From Diphasiastrum complanatum (Eukaryota > Streptophyta > Lycopodiopsida > Lycopodiales > Lycopodiaceae): a stretch of 64,000 bases of DNA. The stretch covers positions 20,963,285 to 21,027,284 of the forward strand of contig CM055106.1 of the NCBI GenBank assembly GCA_029204225.1. The letters are read 5' to 3'. Position 1 is the first letter of the stretch. Each line of letters begins with the position of its first letter. Position numbers and translations under genes: made by a program. Positions 22,704 to 31,979 of the stretch are shown piece by piece. The notes beneath the pieces were generated by a model. The model did no database searches and had not been told where the DNA came from. It was given only the letters and a program-made list of their open reading frames with translations.

Positions 22704-23813
22704 TAGGCGGAGTCCTTCTTCAAGGAAATTGAATTCCAGATCCTTGTCTTGACAGGTTATCAAAGCCCGTACCTGGTACACATGGCCTATGCCAACTATC
22801 ATGCAATGGCCAGGTCCTGCCAAATCATAGTTCCACCTATTAGGAATTATGTTTATAATGTATCGTTTGCGGCAGCCGACTTGCAACCTTATGGGTTCCC
22901 GCGAGGACCAAATGCTATCTCAAGGATTCTCCACAAGATAGAGCAAACGACATACTTCAAGTACATTGATCCCTCTGTGACCAAGTGGAAGAATAAGGAT
23001 GGGTACAGAGTGGAAGCCATCAATGACCAGCAGCTCCAAGCAGCATGTGCCTATCTCACCAGGTGCACACAAAAACCATGGACGAAAGTGCTGAGGGTAC
23101 CCATGTCCCTGTTTCACATGATGGCAGATTCACGACTGCATGCCCAGAACCTCTATGATTGGGCACAGTTTGCTTCGAACTACCTACATGAGTGCATTAA
23201 GAACAAGCAGCCCATCACACTATTGGGATATCTTATGACAGACATTACTCTTCACCAAGTACAGAACGGGCCAAAGCTTCTACAACACCTGCAGCTTGAA
23301 GACAAGGCATGGGACATCCCCATTGAGTCCAAAAAGTCCAAGCGTGCACGATCAAGAACTACCTCCCCATCGGGATTCCAACCTAAAAGGGTCAACACAA
23401 GTATACTCCCACTAGTACGGAGGCAAACAAGCCCACAACCAGATCCACTAGCAGCTGCAACATCTGAAGCTCAAGAGGCCGATACCTCCAAGGCCCAGTT
23501 GCTTGACACACGGCAACAAAGAATGCAAAAGAAGCTTCAAGCTAGGAGCACATCACCAGTGGGATCAGCTTCAAATGGTTCCACCTCAGATGATGGTAGC
23601 TCATCCACGGCATCACAACAACACTCGTCACCCTCACATGTCATTGACGAGGGTGATGGAGCAATGACATCAGCAGCAGCCCAACATATGACCACCTCAC
23701 ACCCTGCTACTCCACCAGACAAAGTCACCACCCCACCCACATTGATTACCATGCCAACCACCAACATCACCAACGACATAAGATTTGGTGGGGGGAGGAG
23801 TGGGGATATCTAG
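22704..23813 (+). pseudogene. Extra ORF after pol in the Tat-like element, part 1
   Basis: An open frame runs from a TAG at 22704 to 23813. No ATG starts it; a separate ATG at 22599 opens a short Ser-rich peptide in another frame, so the true start may lie behind a frameshift. The N-terminal ~190 residues look globular ('YVYNVSFAAADLQPYGFPRG', 'KVLRVPMSLFHMMADSRLH'). The rest is Ser/Thr/Gln-rich and disordered, with a basic patch 'KKSKRARSRTTSP'. Tat-group elements often carry an additional ORF near pol, and the layout recalls the plant transposon-protein-like domain of such ORFs. I cannot confirm homology. It lies in the same direction as pol. Confidence 0.5.
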
Positions 23814-23898
23814 TCCCCAGGTCACGGAAGCGGCTCAACAACCACAGGCCCAACAAGTCCACACATTGGACACATAGCAATATTTTGATGTTGCAGAC

Positions 23899-24627
23899 TT
23901 GATGGAAATAAGCAACAACGATCCAGAGAAGGAGAAGCAGCCAAGAAGAAGTCTGACCCCTCCACTAACCACCACCACAACAGTTACTAACATCATCTCT
24001 CCACTACCTCCACCTCCACCTCCACCTCCACCTCCACCTCCATCTTCAGGTCTAACACAATGCTTATTTTTTGGTTTAACCTCACCATCCCACACTCCAG
24101 ATCAGTACCCAACTCTCACTAACTCTGAAAAGCTCACTGAAGCAGCCAAGCGCTCAATGATAGGCCTATCCAAAACAAGCTACCACATGCATTGGTTGGT
24201 GAGCCAGTATCAAATGCTTGAGAGCAAGGTCCAACATCAAGACCAAGAAAATGTGCAATATCAGAGGCTGGCCAAGGAGAAAGAAAAAGAGACAGTGGAA
24301 GCCAGATCCGTGATGGTTGGACAGAAATCCACTCTGGAAGAGGTCCAACAACAACTGAAGCACCAGATGGTCCAAATCGACCAAGTACGAGACGGATCAT
24401 CGAGTGCAGTGACAGTCGATGCTCCTCTAGTCAAGCTTGAGGACATTCAATTCCAGGCCCCACAGACCTCAGCCATCCAGATGGAGAAATACGTGCGGCT
24501 AATCCAAGAACGAGAAGCCGAAAAGAAAAAATTTCAAAACATTGTGGCCAAGCAAGAGAAGATCATCCTTGAGTCCCAGAAGCAGCTAGAAGACACCACG
24601 AACGCCCTGCAGCAAGTCTTGGTTTAA
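23899..24627 (+). pseudogene. Extra ORF after pol, part 2: polyproline and coiled coil
   Basis: This 242-codon open frame follows part 1 after about 85 bp and two stops. It has a run of 12 prolines near residues 37-48, encoded by a (CCTCCA)n repeat at 24005-24042. A long charged helix follows ('YQMLESKVQHQDQENVQYQR', 'EREAEKKKFQNIVAKQEKII') and predicts a coiled coil through residues 95-240. It is probably the C-terminal continuation of the 22704-23813 frame. Function is unknown; a Gag-like or accessory role is conceivable. Confidence 0.5.
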
Positions 24628-24639
24628 TTCCGTGTCAAG

Positions 24640-24960
24640 GCCAGTTTGTGACTAATAACCTTGAGAGGACCCAGACACTCTAATTGAGACATGTGGAGTA
24701 TTGCAGGGATTTAACGTTTGCCATGCGTGGCACAGCCACAAAATTTGAAATAAAAAAAATACTACCATTTCTTGGCTGGGTGGGGAGGTGTCGGCCAGAA
24801 AATGTGCCGGCATAGCTGTACCACACGTGGCTCTACCACGCGTCAGCTGCCATGCAATTGCCACGCAAACAGGCCATGCTCCAAATTGACCCATCTTATG
24901 GCAAATGTATGTAGGTGTGAAACAGGATTTCAAGGTGATTGTTGATGGCTTTGTATAAAG
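24640..24960. other. Non-coding stretch with repeated CACGTGG/CACGCGTGG motifs
   Basis: This is downstream of the extra ORFs. Several short GTGGCAC and CCACACGTGG-like words recur. No LTR copy matching 12315-13379 is present, so the 3' end of the Tat-like element is missing here. Confidence 0.4.
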
Positions 24961-24963
24961 GCC

Positions 24964-25146
24964 TTGAAGTGCATCTTTACAGTATATGATGAACAAACCA
25001 AGGGATATAAATGCTATGATCCAGATGGGCTACGCGTGCACATAAGCCATGATGTGTTATTTGATGAGATCCATAGATTTGGAGATGAAGAAAGGAATAA
25101 TGGTGAGCTATCCAAGCTTCTCAAAGAGGATGGTGTGTTAGAGTAA
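24964..25146 (+). pseudogene. Copia integrase-RT junction fragment
   Basis: The 60-codon stretch contains 'YDEQTKGYKCYDPDGLRVHI' followed by SHDVLFDE. This matches the well-conserved region after the copia integrase core (pattern G-Y-x-x-x-x-K-x-Y-[KR]-x-x-[DN]-P, then S-R-D-V-x-F-x-E). It is an isolated fragment without neighbouring domains or LTRs. Confidence 0.75.
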
Positions 25147-25584
25147 TGAATAACTCGGACATGCCCTTGTCAAAAGCAAGGCAGGATTGGTGACACTATC
25201 TGTATGTAAGATATAGCTTGAAATGCATGGAAGGAGAAGATACTATTTCCGTAGTACTCCTTTGATCAGGAGATTCATAGAAGAATTTCCATAAGGATTT
25301 TTTATTTTCATATTTGTTGTTTATATCCATCGTTTGGTATATTAAATGATCAAGTCTGGGTAATGCATTGGAAATCTTCTTAGAATGTGGAAGATATATA
25401 AATTTGAGCTTGCATAAAGTTAGAAAAAATTTCAATTCCCTGGGGGTGTTGCTCGTAGTTGGAAATTGTAGCAAATGACGGAATATTTGTTTGACTGGCT
25501 TTTGACAAGGACTCATGTCATATCATGTAATAACATCGTTGTTTCACTATTGATCTGGGTAATCATGTGGTAAGGTGGAAATAT
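25147..25584. other. Unassigned non-coding stretch
   Basis: This is AT-rich sequence without a recognisable ORF or element terminus, between the copia fragment and the inverted gypsy gag. Confidence 0.4.
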
Positions 25585-26400
25585 TCAAGGAACTTCTCGA
25601 TTAAGTAGCAGGTTTAGCGGTTGGTTGCTATGGTGCTCGTGATGTGTTGTCATTGGGATCCTATTCAGATTCGTAACAAATGTGGCGGGCAGTAGGATAG
25701 CTAGGATTTCTAGATTTTCAAGATGGTGTTCGTGATAAGACAATGATTGTCCAGAGTTGGATGGTTGTTCTTCATATCGGTGTATAAAATTGGCTTGAAT
25801 ATGCTGATATGAAGGACAATCATTAATAGGATGTGTAGCCCAACAATGTGGGCAACAGATATTTTGCCGTCTATAAGGTACCTGTGTAGGGGGTAGCTGA
25901 CCAGGCATATGGCTTTGGATAGATGTCAAGGTGTCTCGAAAATCCTTAGTGAGTTTCTCCATTTTGCATTTGGTGTTCCTGGTTAAGCAACTCCATCTGT
26001 GATTTTCAAAGCTGATCTCGGGTATCCTCATTCAGCTTAGATTCATGGACAATAGCACGATGTGCTTTTCGTTCCCTAGATTCGTCAACATTGGATCCTT
26101 CGTCTTCCTCCCGGATGGCATCAAACATAGCTAACTTTAAGCTCATATATTCGTCATTGGATCTAAGATCGCGTCTAATCCATCTTGGAAGTCAAACTAA
26201 AAACCAAATGAGCATCTGTTCGGTGGGTTGCTCTTGTAATTGACCTTTTAATGTTTAAAACGCTTGATATAGTCTCATGCGCATTCATCTTTTGCCATTT
26301 TGATATTACTCAATTTGACAGCAGGACTCTCTATCAAACAAAAGGGTTTGAGCATTAATATGAGATGGATTACCAACTATTGTATGCATACCTTGGTTTA
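25585..26400 (-). pseudogene. Inverted Tat-like gag fragment
   Basis: Read on the minus strand, the segment carries gag C-terminal sequence related to 15.3-15.9 kb. It has an acidic REEDE stretch near 26100, 'MEKLTKDFRDTLTSIQ', 'MPGQLPP' and 'CCPHCWATHPINDC'. The upstream part (to 26400) matches the gag core, including an 'LPRWIR'-like box near 26180. Frames shift repeatedly. It is a separate, diverged insertion of the same gypsy group, with no LTR seen next to it. Confidence 0.75.
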
Positions 26401-26437
26401 ACTTTGTCTCTTTTCTTTTGAAGATGAAATGGTCGTG

Positions 26438-26760
26438 GGATTGGAAACTTTTTAGTACGTACCTGTGCAAATGCCTCATTTATCATCTTAAACATTGTTG
26501 CATATGCTTCTCTACTGATGCTAGAAAAATCACATGCCCCCTAAATCAATGTAGTGTCCAATATTTTTCCAACTTCATTCATAATGTTATCAGTAACTAA
26601 AGCCTTAATCCTTTTCATTTTGGTATTGTTTAACATTGATTTCATAGATTTAGAAGTCAAAATAGAACCTCGTGAGTTTTCAATGGAAATCTCATCGGCC
26701 AAATGGTCTTCGACAACTAATGTTGATCTGCATTGCAAACATAATGTTCATAAAACTGTC
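26438..26760 (-). pseudogene. Exon-like segment of an unrecognised gene
   Basis: On the minus strand an AG acceptor (ctgacag, about 26756) precedes a coding-like segment with 'VTDNIMNEVGKILDTTLI'. A TAG at about 26541-26543 interrupts it, and the frame then continues as 'GACDFSSISREAYATMFKMI' and 'NEAFAQ' to a GTACGT donor near 26438. The reading frame on both sides of the TAG agrees, so CAG to TAG is the simplest cause. No family is recognised. It lies downstream of, and in line with, the longer ORF at 26972-27613. Confidence 0.45.
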
Positions 26761-26884
26761 AGTAGATATTAGGACAATCATAGTATTCACAACAACACTA
26801 TAAACAAATTAATAGAAAGCCACAGAACCAGCAATTATGATTGAATCTAAAAGTTCAACCAATATATATTAAACCAAATAAGCT

Positions 26885-27610
26885 ATAACTTACTTGAAAA
26901 CACAGATTTGTCTTTTTCGATAATCTCCTCTGGATGATAGATCACATATATCCTTGGCTACCAATCTTTTCCTATTGTTGTTTCTGACCTTTTTGTTGAG
27001 CATCTTTAACAAGAGACAAATATGATATATGCATGGATTGAAATGCAGTTTTCATCTCATCATTACTGGTTGTAAAATGGCGCAAAAAAGATTTCAACGT
27101 TTGGATCTCCTTTTTGAACATCTCATTTTCTTCCAAACAAGTTTTCAACTTTGTAGATTTTTCATCGCACTCCTTTGATATTTTCCTTAATTTCTCTTCC
27201 AAATAATGTATTCTTTGCATTGAATGTGCATTCTCATAGAGCATCAAATTCTCACAATAACCTAAAAGGCCATTTTTGCCATGACACATATAGATTATTA
27301 ATTGACTCACCAAATAAAAATCCGGATGTTGCAATGAACATGGATCAATAGGATACAATGTTCCTGATGACCATAAATCTACATGCTTTAGCTTTTCCTC
27401 CCTGTATCGGATCATATCAGAAGTTGACAATTTTGGTTGCTTTGAATTTTTTGTCTTGAGTAGAGCAGATTCTGGTGACCGATCCACATAAAGATGATAA
27501 AGCTTTGTCATCAGTATAGTAGTATAGTAACAAATAGCACAATGACTCTCATTGCAAGTCTTTTGCAACATTGTCATTATAGTTTTATTTGTGGGAACGA
27601 GTTCCATATC
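26885..27610 (-). pseudogene. Exon-like ORF with coiled coil, unrecognised
   Basis: The minus-strand open frame (to 26972) has a Cys/His cluster near its start ('CNESHCAICYY') and ends in a charged helix ('LEEKLRKISKECDEKSTKLK'), likely a coiled coil. Codons continue in the next frame as NNRKRLVAKDICDLSS up to a GTAAGT donor near 26896, so a one-base shift precedes the splice site. A nearby ATG is available at about 27607. Together with 26438-26760 it suggests a decaying multi-exon gene, either host or transposon-borne. I do not know the product. Confidence 0.45.
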
Positions 27611-27613
27611 CAC

Positions 27614-28600
27614 ATTGCAAAATTCAATTTAGCCCAGCCACAAAAGCTTTTGTAGCAGAGATTTTAAGATCCTCCTCAAATATAGCATATATGAGATCAT
27701 TCCAAAAGCTTTGCGCTTTGCATGAGCAATCCAAAAGCTTTGCGCTTTTCATAGATGAGTCCCTCAAATCCCACCTATGTGGAGAATGTTCTAATCACTC
27801 TTTGCGACCGATTTTAGATTATGAAGTGAAGACTGAACAAGCTATAGCCCCTGACAATCCTCCAAAGGAGTATTTGTTTCCTATCTACAATATGCTTAGG
27901 AAGCTGATATAGTTTCATAGTGCTTAGATTCATAGGTGGGTTGTTCTGCCAATCAGAATTGTACTCGGTGGCAGACAATTAGATTGGGGATTAGAGATAG
28001 ATCATGCAAATATAACATGGTATTGGGGCATATTGTGTGTTCAGATTTGGGATTTTCAAATTGTTTGCGTCCTAGCCTTTCAAAAGAGGCCCAAAGGGCC
28101 AAATGACCTTGTTTTAAAAAAATTTACAACCGTTTTATTTTAAAATTGACTAGCTTGAGCCAGTCCTTTTTAATCCTAACTAATTTGTGGAGAAGATTAG
28201 AATCTCATCTCCTTCCATATTTGATCAAAGCCTCCCTCCTCTCCATCTTTTGTCAAAATCTCTTGTCGGCAAGATTTTTTTTTATGTGCTTGAGTGATTA
28301 GAGAATTAGATCAAAGTTTCAAAGCCTATTTTAGGTGCTATAATCAAACAAATTTTTGAGGCTACCACAAAGGATTGATAAGCTTTTATCTCTGTAGCAT
28401 GCTTATTTAGTCACTTTTATGCTATATTTAAGATTCCAAGACTGAAACTAGCGTAATCCCACTTTTTATTTGTTAACAAAGAAAATGGTGACACCTCACC
28501 GAGCAACATTCTTGCAGATTTTTTTGCAAAAATTTAAATGTATTTTCAGAGTCGAAAGGTGCATGTAAAAAAAAATTATGCTAAAAATAAAATAAAAATA
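27614..28600. other. No gene seen; one short direct repeat
   Basis: A direct repeat built on 'ccaaaagctttgcgctttgc' occurs twice near 27701-27751. The rest is AT-rich without a supportable feature. A short plus-strand ORF over the repeat shows no domain. Confidence 0.4.
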
Positions 28601-30057
28601 AATAGCATAATTACAAGGAGGAAGGGCCTGGGAGCGTGCCCTCCCCTCCCCTCACCCGCCGGTTGGGACTTTAAGGCATGAGGCCACACGTGTTTAGCGT
28701 TTGGCCACGACCCAGTTGTTGGGAGACATGTGAACCCGATGCAAGGGCCGGCGGGAACCACCAAAATTTCTCGCGCGGTAGTTTTTGGTGCACGGGCGAC
28801 CGGGAGTGCTTGAGCGGGTGCCCAGATAGCGAGGAGTGGCGCCGAGCAGCGCCCATGTTCGCTAGGTAGGGCATTCTGAAGGGTGTCGGGTGTAAGAATC
28901 ACCAAGTGAAGATCTGACTAGATCATGTTGCATGCAACCAGGAGGACACCTGTGGAGCAAAACCACCCAACCAACAGGAAATGGCTAGTCAATACCCTAA
29001 CCACTTCACCCCCATGCCATGGTAAATGAATGCAAGAGAGGAGGAGATCCTAGTTTCATGGATCAAAAAAATCCAATAGGTAGATGAGCAAGTTTCCATA
29101 GTATATATAATCTCCATTGAGGAGAGAATATTCTTCTTAGGATCCCATGTAATCCAAATATAAGCTCGTATGTCCAATTATAGGTGTGGGCCCTCATAAG
29201 ATTATTAATTACATAATTGGCCAAAAGCCCAGAATGACGAGGCATAACTAGTAACCTCATACACTGGAGTAACCGGCTATCCATGTCAAAAATTAATCCA
29301 AATCTCTCATACTGGACATGGACATAACACCGGGCATCGCTACTGGGTGGCACCGGACAACAGGGAGTGGCGCCGGACAACAGGAGCCACACCGTGGGCA
29401 CCTGCACCACCAGGCACACACATGTGAGACAATGTGCATGTTTGCTTATAAATTTGCCTCCAGGATATCCCAGAGATGTACTTATGGGATAATCTTTGGC
29501 TGCCCAAACACGTGGCACCAACTTTAGAAAAACAAAACATGTGATTGAGGGCCAAACGGTCCAACATGCCTCTGAGATGTGAGGCTCCCCCCCCCCGCTG
29601 GGGCGTTCAAGCACGGGGCCGCACATGCTTGCAGTTTGGCCCCGCTACCTCGTGCGTGTCTGCAACGCGGTGCCCGTCAAAAATAGAGGTGCGCCAATTT
29701 TTTGTGGGCCGCACCAGGCCATGGCACAACGTGGGCAGCTACAGGTGGCACCGGGCAATCGCAGGATGGGCACTAGGCAGCGCAGGTGGCGTCGGGCAGC
29801 CACATGATGGGTGACGGGCAATGCAGGTGGCGTTGGGCAGGGCTCCACGCCTAGGCACGCACATGTAGGTTAGAGAGAGATTTTTGCTATATATTCCCTC
29901 CTAGTAATCTGCCAGAAACGCTTATGGGATAAAAATTGGTTGCCTGGACACATGGCACCCGGGCAGCCAATTTAAAAATAAAAAATAAAAATGTGGTGGA
30001 GATCTCACATGGGTCACAACCTCACGTGCTCCCCCCCCCCCCTCAATTAAATCAATT
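28601..30057. repeat. GC-rich repeat region with GGCACCGGGCA-type units
   Basis: GC content is well above that of the surroundings. Short units of the form ggtggcrycgggca recur at 29345-29400 and 29740-29850. A longer direct repeat carries 'cttatgggataa' followed within 25 bp by 'acacgtggcacc' or 'acacatggcacc' (about 29500-29520 and 29930-29960). Ten-C runs lie near 29587 and 30031. The open frames here are by-products of GC-rich sequence. It could be LTR or satellite material of unknown origin. Confidence 0.5.
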
Positions 30058-30431
30058 TAAAACCTATAAAACATAAAATGAAATCTCTTTCACTTCAAAC
30101 GCTTGTGAATCTGAAAGACCGGAACAAGCATAATGGAAGCCTCCATGACATAGTTTTGTTGTCGAGTGAAAACGTGGGGCTGGATTCTTTTCCTAACTCA
30201 TTCTGCACCAAAATGTCTCGAAATTTCTTTTACAGAATGTTCCAACTTCATGGACTGAACTGGTTCTCAAGGATCCTAGGCATAAAAGGATTTGTAGCGT
30301 GGTTGATAAGAGCTTAGTGAATAAAGTTGGGGCTCCCACCAAAACTGGTTTAAAATTCAAATTCAAATTGGTTCCCTCCAATTTTTGAATTGAGTTCCCT
30401 CCATTTTTGGAGCTTAGGTTAGAATTGGCTA
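30058..30431 (+). other. Unassigned, possibly LTR-derived
   Basis: No gene is recognised. At the right edge 'ctataaatagg' (about 30432) and a stretch leading to 'tttctaatacaag' resemble a promoter and the end of a retrotransposon LTR in plus orientation. Without a second copy this cannot be confirmed. Confidence 0.3.
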
Positions 30432-30863
30432 CTATAAATAGGAGCAAACTCGAGTTTGTAAAACATGTTTCATCTTCATTTCTAATACAAGCAAGTTGGT
30501 CCTCTTATGAAGTGGATGTGGAATGTCCTTGCTCTCTATCTCTTTTCCTCCATCACGAGTTGAAACATCTGTTGTCTCGTATAGACCAGTAAGAATGTCC
30601 CATGCTTCTTTGGAGCTGGAGCAATTAGCTACATGAGCGATTTGTGAATCTTTAAGATTCAGAGATACAATGGAAAGAGCTTTGCCATCCTTAGTTTCCC
30701 AAGTGGTTAGCATGTCAGGTTCGACCGGCTTGGCTATCGAACCATTGAGGTATCCCCAGAGTTCTTTTTCTGTGAGTATCATCTTCATCCTGAACTTCCA
30801 CATGTGGAAGTCATCACTGTTGAACTTGTTGATCAAACATATTTCTGAAGATGTTCCTTCCAT
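30432..30863 (-). pseudogene. Copia gag N-terminal part, truncated
   Basis: From the ATG at 30863 on the minus strand, the frame reads as a copia Gag of the DUF4219/UBN2 kind: 'INKFNSDDFHMWKFRMKMIL', 'KDGKALSIVSLNLKDSQI' and 'SSKEAWDILTGLYETT'. Similarity ends near residue 110, after which the frame enters unrelated sequence, so the element is truncated on its 3' side. It is related in style to the gag at 58217 but from another family than copia A. Confidence 0.8.
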
Positions 30864-30922
30864 GATGAGTGATCTAAGTATAGTAAACAATTTCATTTAC
30901 TAATTAGTAGTTTGGAACGAAG

Positions 30923-30934
30923 GCTCTGATACCA
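30923..30934 (-). other. Copia primer-binding site
   Basis: TGGTATCAGAGC on the minus strand, three bases from the LTR end and 60 bp before the gag ATG at 30863. Confidence 0.8.
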
Positions 30935-30937
30935 CTC

Positions 30938-31268
30938 TGATGGGGTGCTCTCAAATAGATTAGGTGTGGACGAAGAGACACAACTCCAACATAGAAAACA
31001 TTTCAAGATCTTTACCAAAACTACAACATAAGCATTAACTTAGATCGAATGGAGGAATGTCTTGTAGGTGTCATAGACAACTATGAAGGAGCAAACAGTT
31101 AGGCATCTAAGACAGCCATTCTAGAGAGAGAGAGAGAGAGAGAATGTGTATTTACATAATGTACTGGTGCTTAGAAAATGAGACGAACTCGAATGATTTG
31201 TGTTCTAATGACCCAAATACAAATGAGTCGAATTTTGTTGTGATGCTTAATTCCAACACAAGGGTACT
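30938..31268 (-). mobile_element. Copia 5' LTR, inverted
   Basis: On the minus strand the LTR runs from TGTTGGAATT (31268) to CCCCATCA (30938), about 331 bp, immediately before the primer-binding site. It contains a (GA)n run at about 31119-31141. No partner LTR is found in the window, consistent with the truncated gag. Confidence 0.65.
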
Positions 31269-31979
31269 CATATTGCTTCGACCCCCCTACAGATTAAAAT
31301 TGAACGGCCTAGCTTGGGCTACAACTAAGTTTTGTACATGTTACATATACAAAAAATCAATATACAATATACTCCATAGATTTAAATGGTTATTTCATTC
31401 TTGAGCGGCTTCGAGTATCATTGCTTTGAATTTCATTTGCAGCTTCTTGATTTATTGGGATGAAGGTTGAAAGGTCGAGGCATTCTTCAACCTGTAAATC
31501 CTATATTGGTGATTGTATTCCAGCATGATTTATGAGTCACAGATAGGGTAGGAGATTAGTTGTTGTCAGGGTTTGTGCTCCTTGCAACATTACTAGTGTT
31601 TGCTCAACATTGAAGAGTTTTTAAACCTTAAACCATATCATGGATGGATAATTTTGCAATTATATAGTGGGAGCATGATTTGAATAAGAGTTGCATACTA
31701 TAAAATTGTAGAACTGCAAGGAATTTCAACATGCTTCTTTGTTGATTTCTCTTTATATAGCGGGATTGTATCTCCCTTATTGGCACTTGTATGTGTTCAC
31801 ATGCATATTCCAGCATGATCTATGAATGATGGTATGGGTGGAGTTTATTAGAGTTATAGTTTGTGCTCCTTGGATGGTTTTTAGTTTTTGCTTAAGAGTG
31901 AAGGGATATGAAAGGTGTTAAAGATGGATACAATGTTAAAGATCCACGTGAAGTACCTGTTTTGAGACTTAAGTGCAAT
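31269..31979. repeat. Diverged direct repeat, about 300 bp apart
   Basis: Two segments near 31515-31610 and 31808-31900 share 'ttccagcatgat-tatga', then a stretch ending 'gtttgtgctccttg', about 300 bp apart. No coding sequence is recognised. Confidence 0.5.

Noticed and set aside
27589-27912. 107-codon plus-strand ORF
   Set aside because: Runs over a short direct repeat and antisense of the exon-like ORF; no domain, start not convincing.
28576-29848. Several ORFs on both strands rich in Arg, Pro and Gly
   Set aside because: Typical of GC-rich repeats read in any frame; no consistent protein motif.
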